From: a virus
IMG/VR virus record: IMGVR_UViG_3300032560_000037
Span: 1 to 44,449 of that record
DNA length: 44,449 bases
Direction: 5' to 3' (one strand)
Program-made: the position numbers and the translations under genes
Notes under the pieces: model-generated
The model's input: only the letters and a program-made list of their open reading frames with translations
Told to the model about the DNA's origin: nothing
Database searches by the model: none
In this document: positions 40,799 through 44,449 of the stretch, in pieces
Layout of the letters: every line of letters begins with the position of its first letter
Numbering within the stretch: the first letter of the stretch is position 1

Positions 40799-42973
40799 AT
40801 GCCGCAGGTTCCCTTCTCCGGCACCCCGACCGTTGCACCGACCACCAACCCCGGCAACGACTATATCAACGTGCAGGCCAACCCCGCCGCGTTCGGCGCG
40901 GCAATCGGCCAAGGTGCGCAAAATTTGGCGGGCGGTCTGGATCAGACTTCACAGCATTTTGCGGCCATTCAGGATCTGCACAACAACCTTGCGGTTGATG
41001 GCGCATTCAACCAATTCCAAGACGCCACCACCACGACGCTGCATGGCGATCCAAATGACCCCAACAAGCCGGGCTATATGGGCCTGCAAGGCTCTGATGC
41101 GCTAAACGCGCGTGCAGGTGTGGTCGATCATCTGGAGCAAGTCCGCCAGCAAATCAAAGCGACGTTGCAAAACCCGGCGCAACAAGTCGCGTTCGAACAA
41201 CAATCCCGCCGATTGAACATGTATTCCCTCAGCCAGATCGGGGACCATGCAGACCGACAATTTTCGGTATATGGCATCCAGACGCAGCAGGCCGCCGAGA
41301 AAATCAAGATCGACGCCATCACGGCCAGCCCGTTTGATGAAGACAATTTCCAGCACAACTTGTCTGACTTGGTGCAAGTGGCACAAAAAAAGGCCGCGCT
41401 GGCTGGCGCATCACATGAGATGATCGACGCTGAGCAGGCCGCCGTTGTGAAACGGGCTTACGCCGAACGCGCCATGGCGATGGCGGCCACCGATCCCGGG
41501 CAGGCCGCAACGTTCATCAAGGACAACCGCACGCAGTTCGACCCGCAACAATATCTTGCCCTTTCGCAGCATTTCCAGAACCTGGGCGACCAGCAATGGA
41601 GCACGCGCGCGGCGACCATGATCGGCGGCGTGACCAATGACCGCATTTCGAATGCGGTGCTTCAGGTCGAAAGCGGCGGCGGCACCAACAGCACCACCAG
41701 CGTGACCGGCGCAGTCGGCCCGGGGCAGATTCAGCCCGCCACCTTCCGGCAATACGCCCGTCCCGGCGAAGATATCAGCAACCCGGCGGACAACATGGCC
41801 GTGCACCGGCGCATCATCGATGATCTGGTGGCCAAAACTGGCGGCGATCCTGAGCGCGTGGCGGTGGGCTATTTCTCCGGCCCTGGCAACATCGCGCCCG
41901 CTGGATCGGCAACGCCTTGGCTGGCCGACAAACAAGACCCAACCGGGCAAACCACATCGGGCTATGTGCAGAAATTCAAGGCTGCTCTGGTGTCGGACGG
42001 CGGGCCGGTGGATAGCTCCACCAACCGCATGCAGGCATTGCAAGACGCGCTTGCTACCGCGCCGAACGAGGCCGCCGCATCTCAGCTTATGATGAAGGCG
42101 CAGCGCCTGTGGGCGATTCAAGACAAGCAGCAGCACGACGCCAGTGAAGCGTCGTTGAATGGCTATGTGTCGCAAATGCTCAAAGATCCGAGCAAGGTTG
42201 ATCCCGACAAGATCGCCAACGATCCCAATCTGACCGGCCAGCAGAAATGGCAGGTCAACCAGATGTTGCTTGCCACGGCCAAGCGCGACGACAAGGACAG
42301 CGCGACCTATGGGCCGGGCTTCTGGGATGTCTATTCGCGGATCAACCTGCCAGACGGCGACCCGAAGAAAATCACCGATCCCACCATTTTGCCAGGGCTT
42401 GCCGGGCCGCAAGGCGTTTTGACGCTGGCCGGTGTGAAGGAATTGAGCGCGGAGATTCAGGGCAAGCGTTCGCCGGATGGCGAGGCCGAGGCCGCGATGA
42501 AGAAGCAGTTCTTGGCGAACGCCAAGGATCAAATCAGCGGCAAGGACAAACTGTTCCAAGGCATGGCCGACCCGGTGGGCGAGCAGAACCTGCTTTCGTT
42601 CATGGGCAAGTTCTTCCCCGCCTATCAGGCAGCGCGGCAATCTGGCGCCACGCCGGAAGATCTGCTGTCGCCGGACGGCAAGGCCTATCTGGGGAAAATC
42701 ATCACCCCCTATGTGCGCACGACTGCGCAAAAGCTGGCGGACTGGCAATCGTCAAACGCCGATCTTCAGACCGGCGCTAAGCCCACGCCGGCAACAAACG
42801 CAGCGCCGAACCTGGACACGATGGAAGGCATTCTCGGCGCATATCATGCCGGCCGTCTTCCTGCTGATCAGGCGCAGAAAATGCTTGAGGCCAATGGCTT
42901 CTCGCGCCCGCGTCCGAAGTCGGCAGCACCGACGCCCGCGCCTGCTGGCCCCTCCGTCCCGGTGAATGAATAA
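40799..42973 (+). CDS. Internal virion protein with lytic transglycosylase domain
   Basis: 724 residues. Helical N-terminal 280 residues, then an SLT-type domain: catalytic E291 (VLQVESGG), GAVGPGQIQPATFR and VAVGYFSGPGN. These match the E-S-G, GxMQ and AYN motifs of soluble transglycosylases. Injected with DNA, it would open peptidoglycan for genome entry, the job of the T7 gp16 N-terminus. The rest is helical with a Pro-rich tail. It overlaps the giant protein by one base (TAATG). Confidence 0.88.
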   Translation: MPQVPFSGTPTVAPTTNPGNDYINVQANPAAFGAAIGQGAQNLAGGLDQTSQHFAAIQDLHNNLAVDGAFNQFQDATTTTLHGDPNDPNKPGYMGLQGSDALNARAGVVDHLEQVRQQIKATLQNPAQQVAFEQQSRRLNMYSLSQIGDHADRQFSVYGIQTQQAAEKIKIDAITASPFDEDNFQHNLSDLVQVAQKKAALAGASHEMIDAEQAAVVKRAYAERAMAMAATDPGQAATFIKDNRTQFDPQQYLALSQHFQNLGDQQWSTRAATMIGGVTNDRISNAVLQVESGGGTNSTTSVTGAVGPGQIQPATFRQYARPGEDISNPADNMAVHRRIIDDLVAKTGGDPERVAVGYFSGPGNIAPAGSATPWLADKQDPTGQTTSGYVQKFKAALVSDGGPVDSSTNRMQALQDALATAPNEAAASQLMMKAQRLWAIQDKQQHDASEASLNGYVSQMLKDPSKVDPDKIANDPNLTGQQKWQVNQMLLATAKRDDKDSATYGPGFWDVYSRINLPDGDPKKITDPTILPGLAGPQGVLTLAGVKELSAEIQGKRSPDGEAEAAMKKQFLANAKDQISGKDKLFQGMADPVGEQNLLSFMGKFFPAYQAARQSGATPEDLLSPDGKAYLGKIITPYVRTTAQKLADWQSSNADLQTGAKPTPATNAAPNLDTMEGILGAYHAGRLPADQAQKMLEANGFSRPRPKSAAPTPAPAGPSVPVNE

Positions 42974-44449
42974 TGGCTGATCTTCCCTTCACGGATGACC
43001 TGTTGAACCAGCACGCACCCGCCGTGCCTTTCACCGAGGATTTGCTGGCGCAGCACGCGCCGCCGCCGATTGCAGGGCAGGTGGACGATTTCGGGCGCGT
43101 CACCCCCGGCGCAATGGCGACTGGCGACGACGTCGATGCCTATTACGCCAACTCATCAGTCGGGCATGTTTTGAACGCCATTGGCCAGGGCGTGCGCGAC
43201 GGATGGGGAACTGGCCATCTGGGCATGGGGCCGGAAACTGAAGCCGCGCTCAAGCGTGCGGGCATTTTCAACGATCTTCAGCAAGGCCAGACCAGTCTTG
43301 TGCGTTCGTTCAACGAGGCGTTGATCCGCCCCGCTGCTGCTGGCTTGGATGCGGCGATGAGGGGGCTAAGCGCTGGTTACTCTGCTGCCCAAGCTGGCGT
43401 GCGTTCTACGCTGTTCGAAGTTGGGGTCAGTCCGCAGCTTGCCAACGATATCCCAGCCATGCCTGACGCTTATGCCGCGTCAGTATTTGGCCATATGCAC
43501 GTGCCGGTGCCGACGCCAGCGGGTGCAGTGCTCGATATGCTCAAGAATGAGCCGCACTTCATCGAGAAGGCTGCCGATCTGGGCGTGATCGGGCAGACAG
43601 AGGGCGCATGGAAGGGCGTGGAGCCTTTGAGGCCAACGACCTACAGCATGCAGGATGTGCCGGTGCAGGCCGATCTGCTGGAGCCGCTGAACGTCGAGGC
43701 GAACAAGCCCGCCGCACCGCCGCCGGAGCCGACCGATATTCACGGCATGGCGCGGCAGATCGCGCCCGACACGTTCCAGAAGTTCGATGCGCTGTCTGAA
43801 GCGCGCGACACGCTGCGCGAGCAGATTGACCAGGCGCAAACCGATCTGCGCAAGCAGGCTGAATCGCAGGCACCAAACGCCGCCGAAATCGCCGATCTTC
43901 AAGCGCGCATGAACGATGCAACGCCGCGCCTGGCGAAAAAATACGCCGCTCGTTTGGAAGCCTTGCAACCGGATCACGATGCGTTTCTGGCGAATGAAGA
44001 TGGCATGGCCATGCTCACCCGCGATACGCCAGAAATCACCGAAATGCGGCAGCGGATGCTCGAACTGGATTACCAGATGCGGGATCTGTCGCCGGAGGTG
44101 TCCGCCGCGTATCGCGAGGCCGAAGCCCGGATGCCACCGCGCGAGGAGCCGGAAACGGCACCATCGCTAGAGTCCGCGGTTGAACCCGAAGCCGCCCCGC
44201 AGGCTGAACCGGCTAACGCCGAGCCTGTGAAGGCGGCACAACCTGAAGCATCGCCTGCGGTTGAGCCGTCCGCCGGACCCGCCGGGCAAACGGTCGAACC
44301 GGATGCCGTCAAGCCGCCGTTCTCCATCGCCGACGCGGAGGCCGAAAAGCACATGGCTGCCGGACGGCCAGAAGAGGAAGCCCGCGCGGCTGGCGCTTTG
44401 ATCCAGGCGCACTACGAAACCCGCGCAGCGCGCTTGGAGGGCTTGCTGG
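42973..44449 (+). CDS. Giant internal virion protein, N-terminal part (continues at position 1)
   Basis: Begins on the previous stop codon. Two short repeats (VPFTEDLLAQHAP-like) open the protein. Then a region with GVRDGWGTGHLGMGPETEAA and an Ala-rich amphipathic stretch near residues 110-140 follows, then coiled coil (ARDTLREQIDQAQTDLRKQA) and a Pro/Glu/Ala-rich linker that runs to the window end. The frame continues without a break into 1-3930, giving 1717 residues in all. See the entry at 1-3930 for the zincin-like and later domains. Confidence 0.85.
   Translation, partial: MADLPFTDDLLNQHAPAVPFTEDLLAQHAPPPIAGQVDDFGRVTPGAMATGDDVDAYYANSSVGHVLNAIGQGVRDGWGTGHLGMGPETEAALKRAGIFNDLQQGQTSLVRSFNEALIRPAAAGLDAAMRGLSAGYSAAQAGVRSTLFEVGVSPQLANDIPAMPDAYAASVFGHMHVPVPTPAGAVLDMLKNEPHFIEKAADLGVIGQTEGAWKGVEPLRPTTYSMQDVPVQADLLEPLNVEANKPAAPPPEPTDIHGMARQIAPDTFQKFDALSEARDTLREQIDQAQTDLRKQAESQAPNAAEIADLQARMNDATPRLAKKYAARLEALQPDHDAFLANEDGMAMLTRDTPEITEMRQRMLELDYQMRDLSPEVSAAYREAEARMPPREEPETAPSLESAVEPEAAPQAEPANAEPVKAAQPEASPAVEPSAGPAGQTVEPDAVKPPFSIADAEAEKHMAAGRPEEEARAAGALIQAHYETRAARLEGLL
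44197..44449. repeat. Terminal direct repeat, right copy (circular overlap)
   Basis: Matches 1-253 with one mismatch (C at 44324, T at 128), which changes a codon from Ser (TCC) here to Phe (TTC) at the left end. Removing one copy gives a 44,196-bp circle. Confidence 0.9.

Overview
The window is a complete temperate podovirus genome in circular form, cut open inside one gene. The first 253 bases recur at the end (44197-44449) with a single mismatch, and the reading frame runs across the join, so the circle is about 44,196 bp. No host DNA flanks it. The G+C-rich codon usage and a tRNA-Thr(GGU) 3' end beside the integrase suggest an alphaproteobacterial host, perhaps a sphingomonad; this is inference.

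Layout: (1) 6.6-10.5 kb, minus strand: attP in a tRNA-Thr end, tyrosine integrase, a small winged-helix (Xis-like) protein, a ribbon-helix-helix protein, four unknown small genes, a lipoprotein and a short XRE repressor without a protease domain. (2) 10.45-10.57 kb: the immunity switch, with four 15-bp palindromic operators; two more operators sit in a near-copy of the early promoter about 0.9 kb away, giving a lambda-like OL/OR arrangement. (3) 10.6-19.7 kb, plus strand: Cro-like protein, small regulators and Zn proteins, then a recombination/replication set (Sak4-like ATPase, DUF669 SSB-like protein, Cas4/RecB-type nuclease, RNase H, DEAH helicase, Prim-Pol/DUF3987 primase-helicase). (4) 19.7-20.6 kb, minus strand: a three-gene accessory operon with its own promoter, paired operators and HTH protein. 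(5) 20.7-20.9 kb: an A+T-rich region with iteron-like nonamers and palindromes, a candidate origin or control region. (6) 20.9-44.4 kb and on through 1-6.4 kb, plus strand: RusA, terminase, a lysis cassette (muramidase, TM/lipobox protein, class-3-type lipase), portal, Bbp19-like protein, scaffold, capsid, cement, decoration proteins, two proteins with Sec signal peptides, tail tubular proteins A and B, internal virion proteins (one a transglycosylase, one a 1717-residue polyvalent protein), tail fibre and membrane/holin-like genes.

The virion module resembles T7/BPP-1-like podoviruses, while lysogeny and replication are lambda-like and depend on host polymerase. The most notable observations are: an out-of-frame gene nested in the 1717-residue virion protein, supported by codon third positions; duplicated promoter-operator modules; a leader hairpin that can hide a ribosome site only in read-through transcripts; secreted proteins inside the structural operon; and a lipase in the lysis cassette.
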